DNA from: Pseudovirgaria hyperparasitica | Taxonomy: Eukaryota; Ascomycota; Dothideomycetes; Acrospermales; Acrospermaceae | Direction of reading: 5' to 3' | Length of the DNA stretch: 64,000 nt | Assembly (NCBI RefSeq): GCF_010093815.1 | Contig: NW_022985567.1 | Coordinates: 273,367-337,366, forward strand | Part shown: positions 1 through 10,084 of the stretch, one piece after another | Numbering within the stretch: the first letter of the stretch is position 1 | Layout: each line of letters starts with the position of its first letter | The notes under the pieces: model-generated | Databases searched by the model: none | Told to the model about the DNA's origin: nothing | Seen by the model: the letters and a program-made list of their open reading frames with translations, nothing else | Translations under genes and position numbers: made by a program

Positions 1-157
1 ACGAGTTGAAGGCTGAATATCTTCTCTGGGCTCTATATGAGGAGCCCGGGAATCAAAAGCATTGGCGCGTTCCCGGACCCGAAGGAGCAGTTGTTCAATA
101 GGCACACTATCTATCATACTACGAACCACAGCTCCCCTATGGTCGTATCATAGACCT

Positions 158-685
158 CTAGGCGTAGACATATATGTTTTGCGGACTCGATTCGCCCATC
201 CAGTGGTCCGCCTGCCGAAGAGCTCGGATTAGAAACTGAGAAATATCAAACCCTCTTACTATCCTAGCCTCCTGAAGCATAGCTATAGCCGCCATTGTCC
301 AAGTGACATAGTTCTGCTGCGGCGTTGCGTTTTTGACGGGAACCGGTACAGTAGCTAAGATCGCCTGGATCTGATCGTTTGTAATATCGTTAGGCACCTT
401 TCCTATCAGGACCCTGCCAATAAGATGACCGCTTTGAAGAGGATTAACTCCCTGCTTGGCCGAAATACCCAGTTACGGTCGGGATTTAGGTCTTGCCTTG
501 CTACTGGATCAAGTACAATCCCATCGGACACATCAATCGCAAAGCAGTCGTGACCGGTCGATTTTTTTCGGTGTGATAAGGATGCTCCAGTGATAAGCAC
601 TATATTGTAGCTCAACCCGGTTCTGTCCAAGTGATAGTTCGTCACGATGATGGATCGAAACGTAGACTCGACGTTTATCGCTCAT
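158..685 (-). pseudogene. Broken copy of a small fungal YHW-motif protein
   Basis: Read from the ATG at 685, the protein begins MSDKRRVYVS and has YHW at residues 31-33. The frame then changes at a run of seven A residues (562-568) and again near 405-412, and reading ends at 158. The pieces, in order YHWSILIT, GHDCFAIDV, WVFRP, VLIGKVP and YVTW, follow the order I remember from a widespread small fungal family of unknown function with YHWAL near the start and NCVTW near the end. The Cys expected in NCVTW is Tyr here (QQNYVTW), which a single G-to-A change could produce. Two frame changes plus loss of that Cys indicate a dead copy. The family assignment is from memory and moderately sure; decay of the reading frame is seen directly. 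Confidence 0.55.
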
Positions 686-837
686 AGTCAATCTGAATTG
701 TTAGCTCGAGGCTATATACAAGAGAAGCACTGCTTACAGTGTGTTTCGAAGACTAGTTGTTAAGGATACTCGTTGTGCGGGCCGTGTGGACTGTACGTAG
801 GCTTTCTTGCTGGAGGCTTTCTCGAAATCCCTTCCTA

Positions 838-1066
838 CTTATACACCGTGAATGGCGCTGTGCTGATTAGCCTGCCTAGTACCCCAAACTTAGTGTTAGC
901 ATATTCATTGGATAGGAGCCCATGAAAGACGGTACTTATCTCTCCAGCCTCGTAGGAGCTCTCTAAGTAGACTACACTAGGCAGCAGTTAGTATAAACAA
1001 TAGTACGCTGCGCTTATGTGGCACAGTGCCAGCACTTGCTTTTAGACTACTCTTGACATAGATAAT
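838..1066. repeat. Diverged direct repeat, copy 1
   Basis: This stretch matches 1215-1413 over most of its length: for example CTTAGTGTTAGCATATTCAT here against CTTAGTATTAGCATATTCAT there, followed by further matching blocks (CAGCAGT, CTGCGCTTATGT, CACTTGCTTT). Many differences are transitions, as expected if both copies suffered repeat-induced point mutation. No coding potential was recognised in either copy. Confidence 0.7.
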
Positions 1067-1083
1067 TTATTGAATAACGTTGG

Positions 1084-1134
1084 GATGAGGATTCCGTTCG
1101 AGGAGTTCCAACGCCTTAGCGCTTACCGTATATA
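1084..1134 (-). repeat. Second copy of a kinase-fragment segment
   Basis: The block GAGGATTCCGTTCGAGGAGT here matches AAGGATTCCGTTCGAGAAGT at 2183-2202, inside the kinase remnant at 1877-2453. It follows repeat copy 1 by under 20 bases. It shows that part of the kinase remnant exists twice within about 1.1 kb. It is too short to be a gene. Confidence 0.6.
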
Positions 1135-1214
1135 GGGTTCAGAACCTCCATTAGTATATAATCATCGACCATGTTCGTGGTGAAAGTGCGAATTCGGGTA
1201 TACTTCCCTTTTGG

Positions 1215-1413
1215 TCCTTCACCATAAATGGCGCTTAAACTTAGTATTAGCATATTCATTGGACGAGAGGCTATGAAAGAATGTACTTGTTTTTCCAGCT
1301 TCTCAGGCGCTCCTCAACGCCATGCAGTCTATCACCAGGCAGCAGTCAGTACGAACAAAAGTGGGCTGCGCTTATGTAGCACACTTGCTTTCAGCCTGCT
1401 CTTGGCATAGATC
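1215..1413. repeat. Diverged direct repeat, copy 2
   Basis: Partner of the repeat at 838-1066, in the same orientation about 370 bases downstream. A 60-codon open frame runs through it, but the frame is not kept in copy 1, so it is not evidence of a gene. From 1414 to 1876 nothing was recognised. Confidence 0.7.
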
Positions 1414-1876
1414 TTCCATCGATTGTCGGTTTGACTGATTTGGTATGCAGCTTAAGCCGAAGTCACAATTTGGATAAATGGCGTACATAAGCCGCTGCTC
1501 CGCGGCATCAACAGCAAACTTGCAACAACTCTCAAAAATAACTTCCAACATCGTCATGTATGTGCTATCCTTAATTCTCTCCGCTTAACCTAATTCGAGA
1601 TAGGTGTCACAACCGAAGTATCACGGTTATATTGATCGTTAAGGGCAGCCCCAGAGACTCTATGAAGTAGTCATCAGCGACTACAGAAACTCTTAGTATG
1701 TGGGACCGGCTAACAACCCAGCAAATAACGAGACTACAAACTATCCGATCCAGCTTTGCAAGCATATTGGGCGCAACATCGGGCCACTGGTCAAGAGATT
1801 GCTCGTAGCAGCTATTGATCTATCACCTTGGCGCAGTCGATCATGCTTCCTTATCGTGCTGCTGTGATGAAGTCTT

Positions 1877-2453
1877 CTATCCTGCGTCTCTAGTAACGAC
1901 TAAGCTTTCTCTAATGAGCATATAAGAGCCTAGATCTATGAGATTCCATATGTCGTTCGCATGAATTATGGTATTACTGGGTTTCATATCGTTATATGCA
2001 AGGACAAAGGAGTGAAGATGTGTCGCTACGGCCTTAAATTCTATTAAAGCAGAGGTCGATGTTAATTTCAGAGCTAGCAGTCCGAAGGTATTCCTCGAGT
2101 GTATGGCGATATCATTCCAAGGTAAGACTAAAAATACAATCGCGATGAACCAGATAGCCGTGATATCGAATAATATCAAGATAAGGATTCCGTTCGAGAA
2201 GTGCCAACGCCTCGGCTAACCCCCTGAGCTCGTTGTAGAACGAGAGTGGAGGTCCTTTCAAGACATAGTTCGTGTGATTTGTAGCCGCTCTTGTGATATG
2301 TGTGGGAGCTGAAGGATAGACGTCTTTTTCTGGAGCAAGCTTTAAATTTTCTCCAAGTATCTTAGGACGAAGTAGGCATCGTAGACCTGCCAAAGTAAAC
2401 CCAATGGTCGTTATCGATAACGGTAAACGTGGAGTATAGAAATCGGTGCTCAC
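1877..2453 (-). pseudogene. Protein kinase remnant
   Basis: Two overlapping minus-strand frames hold parts of a fungal Ser/Thr kinase-like domain. The upstream frame (2453-2112) has LALLERNPYLDIIRYHGYLV, like the strand region between the N and C lobes. The downstream frame (2179-1877) has HLHSFVLAYNDMKPSNTIIH and then NLIDLGS, which correspond to the catalytic loop (HxDxxPxN type, here YNDMKPSN) and to the DFG motif (here DLG). The frame changes inside 2112-2179, there is no complete start-to-stop frame, and the activation segment and C-lobe are missing, so this is a fragment. Many fungal families of degenerate kinases have NPSN-type loops, so the exact subfamily is open. Confidence 0.6.
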
Positions 2454-2979
2454 CGTTAATAGACTTAGAGTGCTCGCAAAGTGTCTTTAATTGTTCACCT
2501 TTGGACGGGCATTACGTATTATAAGAGACGTCTATCCATGTATGGCGGCGTAGAGTTGAATGAGCGCTAGAAGTACTATCCATTCGCTTAGTCTCCGCCA
2601 CTAGTAAGACTAATTAGTGTCTAAAGCTAATTGAGAATCCTTAGAAGATTTCAAAAATACATTTTAGAAACCTAGAAATTGTTAAGAATCGAGATAGATT
2701 GCGATATTAACTACTATGAGCCACTACACCAATTCGGACAATTATGTTTAAAATTCTCAAAACATGTATATATCAAGCGGAGTACCACACTGAATTATCG
2801 TTTTCGCTACATGCCATCGGGTAACACTCACGTGTAATCAAGGGATTCAGTCGTCCTTGTTTATACTAGCCCACCACAGAATTTATCACGTGCAGAGCTG
2901 GATGGCTCGGATCTTCCAAGCCTCAAAATATACGTTATTGAGTTTACATATATAGATATCTATACTCACTCTCCCTCCA
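2454..2979. other. Gene-free AT-rich stretch
   Basis: No open frame with recognisable protein content and no RNA gene was seen. The composition is AT-rich, as expected of old repeat-derived DNA. Confidence 0.5.
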
Positions 2980-3145
2980 ACCGATTCGTTTCGATTTAAC
3001 CGATCGATTCGACACTTCGAATCGGAATCGAATCGAAGTATACTGATTCGCTCAAAACCATAAATCGGATCGTGAATCACCGATTCTGTGGGACCTTGAA
3101 TCGCCACTGAATTGATTGATGCCAACTCCGGCCGTACGCTGAATC
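2980..3145. repeat. ATTCGA-rich dispersed repeat, copy 1
   Basis: The segment is built of many ATTCG/CGAAT words (for example CGATCGATTCGACACTTCGA) and ends with GATTGATGCCAACTC. A similar segment at 19550-19720 has the same word composition and the ending GATTGGTGCCAACTC in the same orientation. This suggests a dispersed, possibly palindromic repeat family. No coding capacity was recognised. Confidence 0.5.
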
Positions 3146-3754
3146 AAATGTATGCCTTGTGGCGTAAACAGTGAGATGAGACATGGAATCATCAGGCCAA
3201 CCCAGGCTGACGAATGAGAGCGGAGTTGTCTTACGAACGCAACAATTCCCGCCTGAAGGGTGTCCTAGGTGATAAGGGCGCCCGTATCGCGTGGGTCGCT
3301 ATAAACAGTTCAACAGGGGGCTCCCAATTCATACTCACCAATCGCCAATATATATCCGCGTGCAGGCAGCATCACCGGAATAAAGCTCAAAAACGTTAAT
3401 TAATTAGATAGTCACGACCTATGACCATAAGTACTAGTCTTATGGCAATAAGCCTGGCCTTTGTAAGTAGTACTCAATTATAGGCAATACTAGGGCATGT
3501 TATCATGGTTGAAAGATACGTAGAAGGATATGAGGTCCGCGATCGGTGAGTATTGGTAGCCCCTGTTGTTTCTTATGCCTTGTGGCGAAAAAAGTGGAAC
3601 GAAACCCAGAGCAAGAAGGATGATAACACCAGAGACAGAGAATGGCTTTCAGGGCTTGTTGAGGCGTTATAAGAGTTAGAGATATACCCAGTAATCTAAT
3701 TTATTCCAAAGGTCCTGCATCCTTCTTTCACTCAGGTTCTTCTCATTTTCTTCT
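3146..3754. other. Upstream region of the first FAD oxidase
   Basis: No gene is recognised. An exact 14-base direct repeat, TATGCCTTGTGGCG, occurs at 3151-3164 and 3574-3587; it may mark the ends of an old insertion or duplication. The last 100 bases before the ATG at 3755 are pyrimidine-rich (TTCTTTCACTC, TTCTTCTCATTTTCTTC), as in many filamentous-fungal core promoters. Confidence 0.45.
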
Positions 3755-5374
3755 ATGAATTCATTCATCATGCCAGGTCTTTCTTTCCTCCTATCCATGC
3801 GATCTGCTGCGCTGGGACTCGGCCTCTTGGCTCTGTCACCCGCGGCGACAATCGCTGCTCCACTATCAACTGTACCTCGTCAAGATGCTAGCTCTAGGCA
3901 GCGGGCCGACGATCTCTGCAGCTCCATGAATGCTGACCCTGCAGATGGTTTCCAGAGCATTACCACGCTACCTACGGAGTCTGGGTACTCCACTGGAATA
4001 GATATCAACTGGTAAGTGATCTATGGTACGCCCCCGCCTGGAAGCATATAAATGAACCTCTGTAGGTCTGCCACTTGCCATAAGCAGGCCAGCTGTATCG
4101 TGAGACCCGAAGAGACAAGTCAGCTGCAGCGACTTGTCCAGAGGTTGGTCGAGAACGATGTAAGATTCGCTGTCCGCAGCGGTGGCCACTCGCCTAATCT
4201 ACTCGCGGCGGCCATAGAAGACGGTATCCTCATCGATATGTCGGGCTTCGACGAGGTCACCATTGACAAGGATAACGGTGTCGTAGTCGTTGGCTCCGGA
4301 CAGAGATGGGGAGACAAGATCTTCCCGGCACTCACCGCCGAAGGCCTGATGGCCGTTGGAGGTCGTGTCCCAGCAGTCGGTGTTGGTGGCTTCTTGCAAG
4401 GTACTGGTCTATCATATCTATCCGGCCGTTACGGTCTTGCCTGCGATAATGTCAAAAACTTCGAAGTTATCCTTTCCGACGGTTCCCTCGTCAATGCCAA
4501 CACGGACGAGAACCCCGACCTTTTTAAAGCCATGAAGGGTACTGGCAACCAATTTGGTATTGTCACCCGGTTCACCATCTATACCTATCCTCTAGGCCAG
4601 ATCTGGGGTGGTCAGAAATTCTACGGCCCTGAACAACTCCCCGCGCTCTTGCAAGCTTCCCTCGAATTTCAACAAAACGCTGCTTTGCATGACGTTGACG
4701 CCAGCATAATGCTTCTATACTTCCCGACTGGTCCAGACGCTGGCGGTGTGCTGAGTATGGTCTACCTCAAACCTGAGGCTAATCCTCCGGCCTTCGCTCC
4801 CTTCGAGAACATTCCCACGACGGACGATAACACAAAAATCCAGTCTCTTACCTCGATGATTGCCGGCGCGCCCGTGCCCCCGAACCCACGCTGGGACTGG
4901 TGGAACGTAAACTTCAGGCCTACAGCGGCGATCTATGATCATTTTCAACCGCTCCTCCAGGGTCAGCCTGTTGAAACCATTTCGTCTGTTAAGAACAGCA
5001 CAATCGCGGTTGGGCTCAACTCCATCGGACCGAACGTAATTCAGCGTGGCATAGACATGGGCGGAAATCTCCTTGGCAACACGGTCGAGGCGCAGACGTG
5101 GTTTGCGATCAATGCTGGGTGGGCGAATGCAGCTGACGATGAGACCGTACATACGGCGGGCGGAGAGCTTATCAGGCAGATGAGAGATGTAACGATCAAG
5201 GAAGGCGAGCATATCGAGTGGCTGTTTCCCAATGAGGCGAATCATGATCAACAGGTCACCGGCTCATTTGGCGTACAGAACGTGGAGGAGCTAAGGAGGG
5301 TGAGAGATAAGTACGATCCTCAGCGCGTCTACCAGAGGCTTTTGCCAGGGGGTTTCAAGATTCCAGGCTCGTGA
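3755..5374 (+). CDS. Secreted FAD-linked oxidoreductase (BBE-like, PCMH fold)
   Basis: Exons 3755-4011 and 4066-5374 join through a 54-nt GTAAGT...TAG intron to give 521 aa. A signal peptide is visible (hydrophobic run about residues 15-35). The FAD-binding PCMH domain follows: [11 protein letters not shown] places the family's covalent flavin-binding His at residue 127, then VGSGQRWGD, GGRVPAVGVGG and the C-terminal BBE segment ending YDPQRVYQRLLPGGFKI. The family oxidises alcohols, sugars or alkaloid-like substrates with O2; the substrate here is unknown. The Cys that gives a second flavin bond in some members (before PTVG) is Val here, so attachment is probably only through His. The intron interrupts INW|S at the same codon and phase as in the gene at 16006, which marks the two as paralogues. 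Confidence 0.9.
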
Positions 5375-6018
5375 TGGCAGAGATCCCTTCGCGGAGAGGG
5401 TCTCTAGAGTGCTATCAGCAACAACACAGCTTAACATAGTATACATATTGCTCGAAGACTAAGAATGGAATCAATGGATACCATTGACTGAGTCCGCTTG
5501 GGATCCTTTGGGCCCACCTGTCCTTGACCCGTCTCCCGAATGTAGCAGAAGGGCAGTGGATCGTGTATGGTGCTAGATGTTGCCGTTTCATTTGGGTAAA
5601 AGCGCAGTACGTGGGGTCCAGGCAGTCAGCCTTAAGCAGGGTCGTGTATCCACCGCCACCGAGGGAATTCCACGGGCTAATCATCAGCTTAGAGAGGTAG
5701 TGCCAGCGAAATTTCCCGATTAGAGACCGACCAGTTTGGGCATAAAAACGAGTCCTGGTATCGGGAACTGAGAATCTCGGGGACTCAAGATACTCACTAA
5801 GAATCCCACCATCCTCCCGAAGATCCAACGGAATTGCTCGAGTCAAGCTCGCAATCCGAGTGGTAACCCGCGGGTAGTCATCGCATGCAGGCCATAGAAG
5901 GACCAGCCATTTAATAAGTGGGCAGTAATCTCAGCTTCCGCTTTCCAGAAATGAAAGCCAACTTGAATTTTGGCTCAGTGAATGCACGACCGGTCTCATT
6001 ACCATCCTCGATTTCATA
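5375..6018. other. Intergenic, no gene recognised
   Basis: A minus-strand open frame at 5415-5846 has no recognisable domain. The stretch probably holds the terminator of the FAD oxidase and the old promoter of the dehydratase pseudogene. Confidence 0.5.
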
Positions 6019-7129
6019 ATGCCGTTGCAAGCCGCAATTTTTGTCATGTCCCTCGAGTGCTCGCCTGCACACTCGTTCGCGCACAAGCTTGATATGGCCA
6101 AGAAGTACGTAATCAGCGGCATTGAGCTGTGGTGGGAGGATCTTTTGGCAGTGCGCAAGCTGCGAGGCATGTGTGACAAGCATTCCTTGCAGATAATCTC
6201 GATACAGTCGTTCTATCATTACGAGGGGCTTCGGGACCGTTCCATTCACGAGCAACGTACTGCTCGGCTCCAGGAGTGGTTCTAAGCAGCACACATCCTT
6301 GGCACCGACCTGATCCTGATTCCGTCCAACTTCCTGTCTGCAGAGGAGCTGACTGACGATGCGGCGGTTCGGCTAGCGGATTTGCGAAAGGTAGGTTCCA
6401 GTCCACCTCCACCGTCCACTGTTCAAGCATGTCGACGTCCATTGCACCGTGGCGTTCAGCCTTGCTCCATTTTGAACACTTTGTCATGCAGATGGCCGAC
6501 TTGGGACTTGACAAACGACCAATAATGAGGTTTTGCTATGAGAGCTTAGCGTGGGACACAAATGCGGATACATGGGAGAAGAGTTTGGAGGTGGTACAGC
6601 AAGTGGACCGCCCCAACTTTGGCATCTGCCTGGACGCCTTTAACATTGCGGCCCGGGTCTTTGCCGATTCCGCCGCGCCAAGCGGATGTGCCCGTGATGG
6701 CATGAAGGAACTCGTGTCTAGTCTCGAGCGTCTGCGGTGTAGTGTTGAGCCAGCGAAGGTGTTTCTAGTCCAGCTTGTCGACGCAGGACGTCTCAAGGAG
6801 CCGTTGGTAGAGGGACATGAGCTCTACCAAGCGGCACAGCCAAGCCGCATGTCTTGGTCACGCAACTGCCGCCTGTTCTATGGGGAACACGGTGGATATC
6901 TTCCAATCAGGGAAATCGCCTGGTGTTGCTTCATGATCTAAAATATGACTGCTGGGTTAGTTCGGAATCATTCAACCGGCGAATGTCGGACGACGATACG
7001 GGAGTTGCTGAAGAACTCGCCAGGCGTGTTCTATCCCAGGATATGGATAGAAGGCAGACCGGGGGATTGCCGTGCCATGGTGGTTTTAATCGTGATCTTA
7101 TCTCGCATTTGAATGCTGCCCCGTTGTAG
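6019..7129 (+). pseudogene. 3-dehydroshikimate dehydratase pseudogene (qa-4/qutC-like)
   Basis: The N-terminal part (MPLQAAIFVMSLECSPAHSF, then KLDMAKKY, GIELWWEDL) and later parts (GTDLILIPSNF, RPNFGICLDAFNIA, RMSWSRNCRLFYGE, SESFNRRMSDDD, EELARR) follow Neurospora qa-4 and Aspergillus qutC in order. The enzyme turns 3-dehydroshikimate into protocatechuate in quinate use and has an AP-endonuclease/xylose-isomerase-like TIM barrel. An intron at 6391-6491 is recognisable. The copy is broken: a TAA stop lies in frame at 6283-6285, the segment between the WEDL and RGMCD motifs lacks a few dozen residues found in relatives, the frame changes near 6920, and the C-terminus after EELARR no longer matches. 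The stop could be an original CAA or CAG codon after a C-to-T change. It lies upstream of, and in line with, the Zn2Cys6 regulator. Confidence 0.8.
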
Positions 7130-7493
7130 GTGCAAGGCTCGGGTAATCTATGGTGTATCATGCATACATAGCATTGGCCCCTTCGTTTAATATCAATATG
7201 CAGCGGAGAGAGTATTGTTGAAAGGTGGATTTGTTCCCAGAGAAAAAAGATTATGCATCCATCGCTGGAGACTCGTAGAATCGGCGGCGTAGTGAGCACT
7301 AGTTACTGCAGTAAGAACACAGTTTTCAACATGGGTTGATCATGATCGCGTTCAAAACGCCAACTTGAACAACCTTGGATCTAAGGCACGCAATTAAGGC
7401 TGACATGGACACCTTAGGTATTATTAGGGCGTGCCTGGTGTGAACCTTAGTGCTTTAACGTCTCGCTCGCGGCTCTTCCAGTAATCCATCGTG
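7130..7493. other. Intergenic region before the Zn2Cys6 regulator
   Basis: Nothing coding was recognised. This is the likely promoter of the regulator at 7494. Confidence 0.4.
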
Positions 7494-9641
7494 ATGTTCA
7501 CGACTTTCTCCATCAAAAACAAGACCGAGGACGTGGCTGTTCGAGCTGATCAGCCTCGGACCAAAAAGAAGCCCGTCCCACTCGCCTGCGAGTATTGCAG
7601 GAAGAATCGCGTCAAGTGCGACAACGCCAAACCCTGCCGACACTGCACCTCCAGAAAGCTGAACTGTGTTTACTTGGAGCATGCTGACGTCCGCGTCCTG
7701 GTCAAGTATGTCCTTTGCAATGTCTTGGAGCGCCAGACTGACGTCAGCAGACAGGTACAGTGCCTGGTCGGCAAGGTCCGCCATCTCGAAGACCGCCTGG
7801 AAGAGGAGCAGCAGAAGACGAAAGCCCTCGCGGTACAGCAAGCCTACAGTCAACACGATGCAACGTCCATTCACCTCCGTCCCGCTACCGTCAGTATCTG
7901 CTCGGATGATCTAGCCTCTCCCACCGACGAGCCCTCGCTCCGGCTCGACCTGTCCACCAATGCCTATGCCGCAAAGATTGACACCATCCTCTCGCAGCAA
8001 CAGGTGTGCGTCCCTCTCAGCGTCGCCTCCATAACCTCCGGAGCTTCTTTCAACATCAGCACGCACCAATTTCTTCCAAGCCCTCGTCTTCCTCTGTCGC
8101 GCAAGCTGCAGGACCATTACAATCGACTCTATTGGCGAAGGCTTCACCAAGCACTTCCAGTACTGCAAGCAGACTCGTACAAGGCACATTATGCCATGCT
8201 GTGGCATTCGGATGGCTCGCGCCACATATCTTCCCTTGTAGATATCGTGCACGCGCTTGCCGTCCAGTCAGAGTACAGTTCCAAAGTCCCAGATCTTTCC
8301 GATCAGCCAGGGCTTCTAGAGACCGATAGCGCTAAAGACAAGGCTCGGTCTCTAGCTAGCTCGCTTTTCCAATCGTGCTCAGACGTACTCAACAAGGAGC
8401 ATGATTCTCCGACCTGGACTACTCTTCAATGCTACATCCTTCAAGTGCATTACCTCCATAATGAATGGAGACACAAATCTGCTTACCAAGTCCTAGGCCT
8501 GGCAATCCGGGCCGCACATATCCTGGGCTTGCATCAGAGAGCGCCCCAGGGAACTCCAACTGATGACCTGAATACACAAGACCGAATGCGAGATCTCCTC
8601 TTCTGTCTCGATACGCAGCAGCTCATTGAATATGGTATGCCATGCGGCCTCCCAGATCGTACCCCAAAACGATATATACCACCACCAGATCCTGAGAATA
8701 GAGACTTCTGGTTCTATTACTCGAGCATGATGATCATTGCCAAAAGCATACACAATCATTTGAACACAGATTTACAACCTTTAGCGTCACGTCCTACCAC
8801 GGGTACGAATTCGGAGATCGGTTTCGATGCGTTGAAGCGAATGGAAGTAGCTTTGCCAAAGCTGTGTCTTGTGGTGGAAGCATGGGCAGAATCTCTCCCC
8901 CCCAAGTTTCAGCTGACTCAGGCAAATGGAGAGACATCCCTGACTATGAAGCCAGCCATGCGCATTGATCCTGATGTACCTGTATGGCATCTTCGACAAT
9001 ATGTCCTGCTGGATATCTCGTATCATTGGGTTTGTCTGACCCTGGTGCGATGGTTCTTGGACCCGAAGAGCAATGTTGAGCCATCCGAGGTTCAACCTTT
9101 CGACCAATTTGCAATCCGGGCAGCCCAGCACGCTACAGCTATCGTGAAAATCTTAGATGTTACCAACAACGAGACAGAAGCGCTGCAAGGCTGGCTCATC
9201 GCTCATCGGATCGTATGGGATGCTGCGCTTGCTCTGATCGGATTTCTTCATGGTAGACCCGGACATTCGCTTACCGCCGAAGTCATATCGGCGCTTACCA
9301 TGTCGGGCACAATCCTAGAAACACAGGGCACGAGGTTCGCCCACGCTGCCTTTCCTGTTATTCGTGAAGTTCTCCAAAACATGGAGCCACAGAGCAGCGG
9401 TAGCGAAAGTTTATCAGCGGGCAGCTCGACACTATCGTCCTCTCGTGACATGGCACAATCACCTCCATCCTTGAGTTATCCTGACATAGACCTGGGTGAC
9501 ATTATGAATGACGCACCTCACGAGATATTTGATTTTCCTTCGGTGGACTTTGACCTGATGCCGATACTCGGACCGGCGCCGCTAGTCTTGCAAGACCATA
9601 GGACGAGACTTGAATCCGAATTACTTGATTACATCACTTAG
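7494..9641 (+). CDS. Zn2Cys6 transcription factor with fungal_trans domain
   Basis: A single open frame of 715 aa is read from the ATG at 7494. The binuclear zinc cluster is complete: Cys 32, 35, 42, 48, 51 and 58 in Cx2Cx6Cx5Cx2Cx6C spacing (CEYCRKNRVKCDNAKPC...), with Lys/Arg-rich flanks. A heptad-like segment (VRHLEDRLEEEQQ, about residues 97-110) probably dimerises it. The fungal_trans regulatory domain is seen around LQCYILQVHYLHNEWR and AIRAAHILGLHQ and continues to about residue 560. The C-terminus is acidic with SPPSLSYPDIDLGDI, a plausible activation region. Position between two broken aromatic-metabolism genes and near an OMT/UbiA pair suggests it controlled a local cluster. It is intact although its flanking enzyme genes are broken. 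Confidence 0.88.
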   Translation: MFTTFSIKNKTEDVAVRADQPRTKKKPVPLACEYCRKNRVKCDNAKPCRHCTSRKLNCVYLEHADVRVLVKYVLCNVLERQTDVSRQVQCLVGKVRHLEDRLEEEQQKTKALAVQQAYSQHDATSIHLRPATVSICSDDLASPTDEPSLRLDLSTNAYAAKIDTILSQQQVCVPLSVASITSGASFNISTHQFLPSPRLPLSRKLQDHYNRLYWRRLHQALPVLQADSYKAHYAMLWHSDGSRHISSLVDIVHALAVQSEYSSKVPDLSDQPGLLETDSAKDKARSLASSLFQSCSDVLNKEHDSPTWTTLQCYILQVHYLHNEWRHKSAYQVLGLAIRAAHILGLHQRAPQGTPTDDLNTQDRMRDLLFCLDTQQLIEYGMPCGLPDRTPKRYIPPPDPENRDFWFYYSSMMIIAKSIHNHLNTDLQPLASRPTTGTNSEIGFDALKRMEVALPKLCLVVEAWAESLPPKFQLTQANGETSLTMKPAMRIDPDVPVWHLRQYVLLDISYHWVCLTLVRWFLDPKSNVEPSEVQPFDQFAIRAAQHATAIVKILDVTNNETEALQGWLIAHRIVWDAALALIGFLHGRPGHSLTAEVISALTMSGTILETQGTRFAHAAFPVIREVLQNMEPQSSGSESLSAGSSTLSSSRDMAQSPPSLSYPDIDLGDIMNDAPHEIFDFPSVDFDLMPILGPAPLVLQDHRTRLESELLDYIT

Positions 9642-10084
9642 CTCTGTCAGTATTCGGGATATTAATTCTCCCAATTGTAAAGTCTTGAGCGTTAGTCTCG
9701 GCGTTGTGGGAAACGCTTTCGCCCAGGTCGCGATGAGGGAAGCGACGCACTCATTAGGTACCCGTGTCTGACGCATGTCTCTCAACGATGGATGATGCGC
9801 CGTGCATTTCCTAGGCAATGCACCCCTGAAGGCACTCGGGCTCTACATAGAGATCTGCCGCTAAGCTCACGCGAGACTGGCTACATATGGTCTTCCGATG
9901 ATGGCCCAATTAGGCTAGCCTGAATAGACCTTGCAGTTCAGGCGTATAGACCATGCCTTGCCTTTAAGGCGAGGTCAGCAATTATATAACTCTTTTACTT
10001 ACAAGACTATTCTGTATGCTGGTCAAGGTACATCTCCGGCTATTCCAGTCCTCTCGTGAATTCCTCGCATCCTGTCGCTTCACG
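9642..10084. other. Intergenic, no gene recognised
   Basis: No recognisable frame or RNA. It separates the regulator from the FAD monooxygenase pseudogene. Confidence 0.4.

Noticed and set aside
4388-4460. Cys 212 of the first FAD oxidase (GLACDN) as a second covalent flavin site
   Set aside because: In bicovalent relatives the Cys is located before PTVG, about 60 residues after the His; that position is Val here, and GLACDN aligns with GLAADN-type sequence.
5415-5846. 143-codon minus-strand open frame
   Set aside because: No recognisable motif, no signal peptide, no splice pattern; lies between two plus-strand genes and looks like chance.
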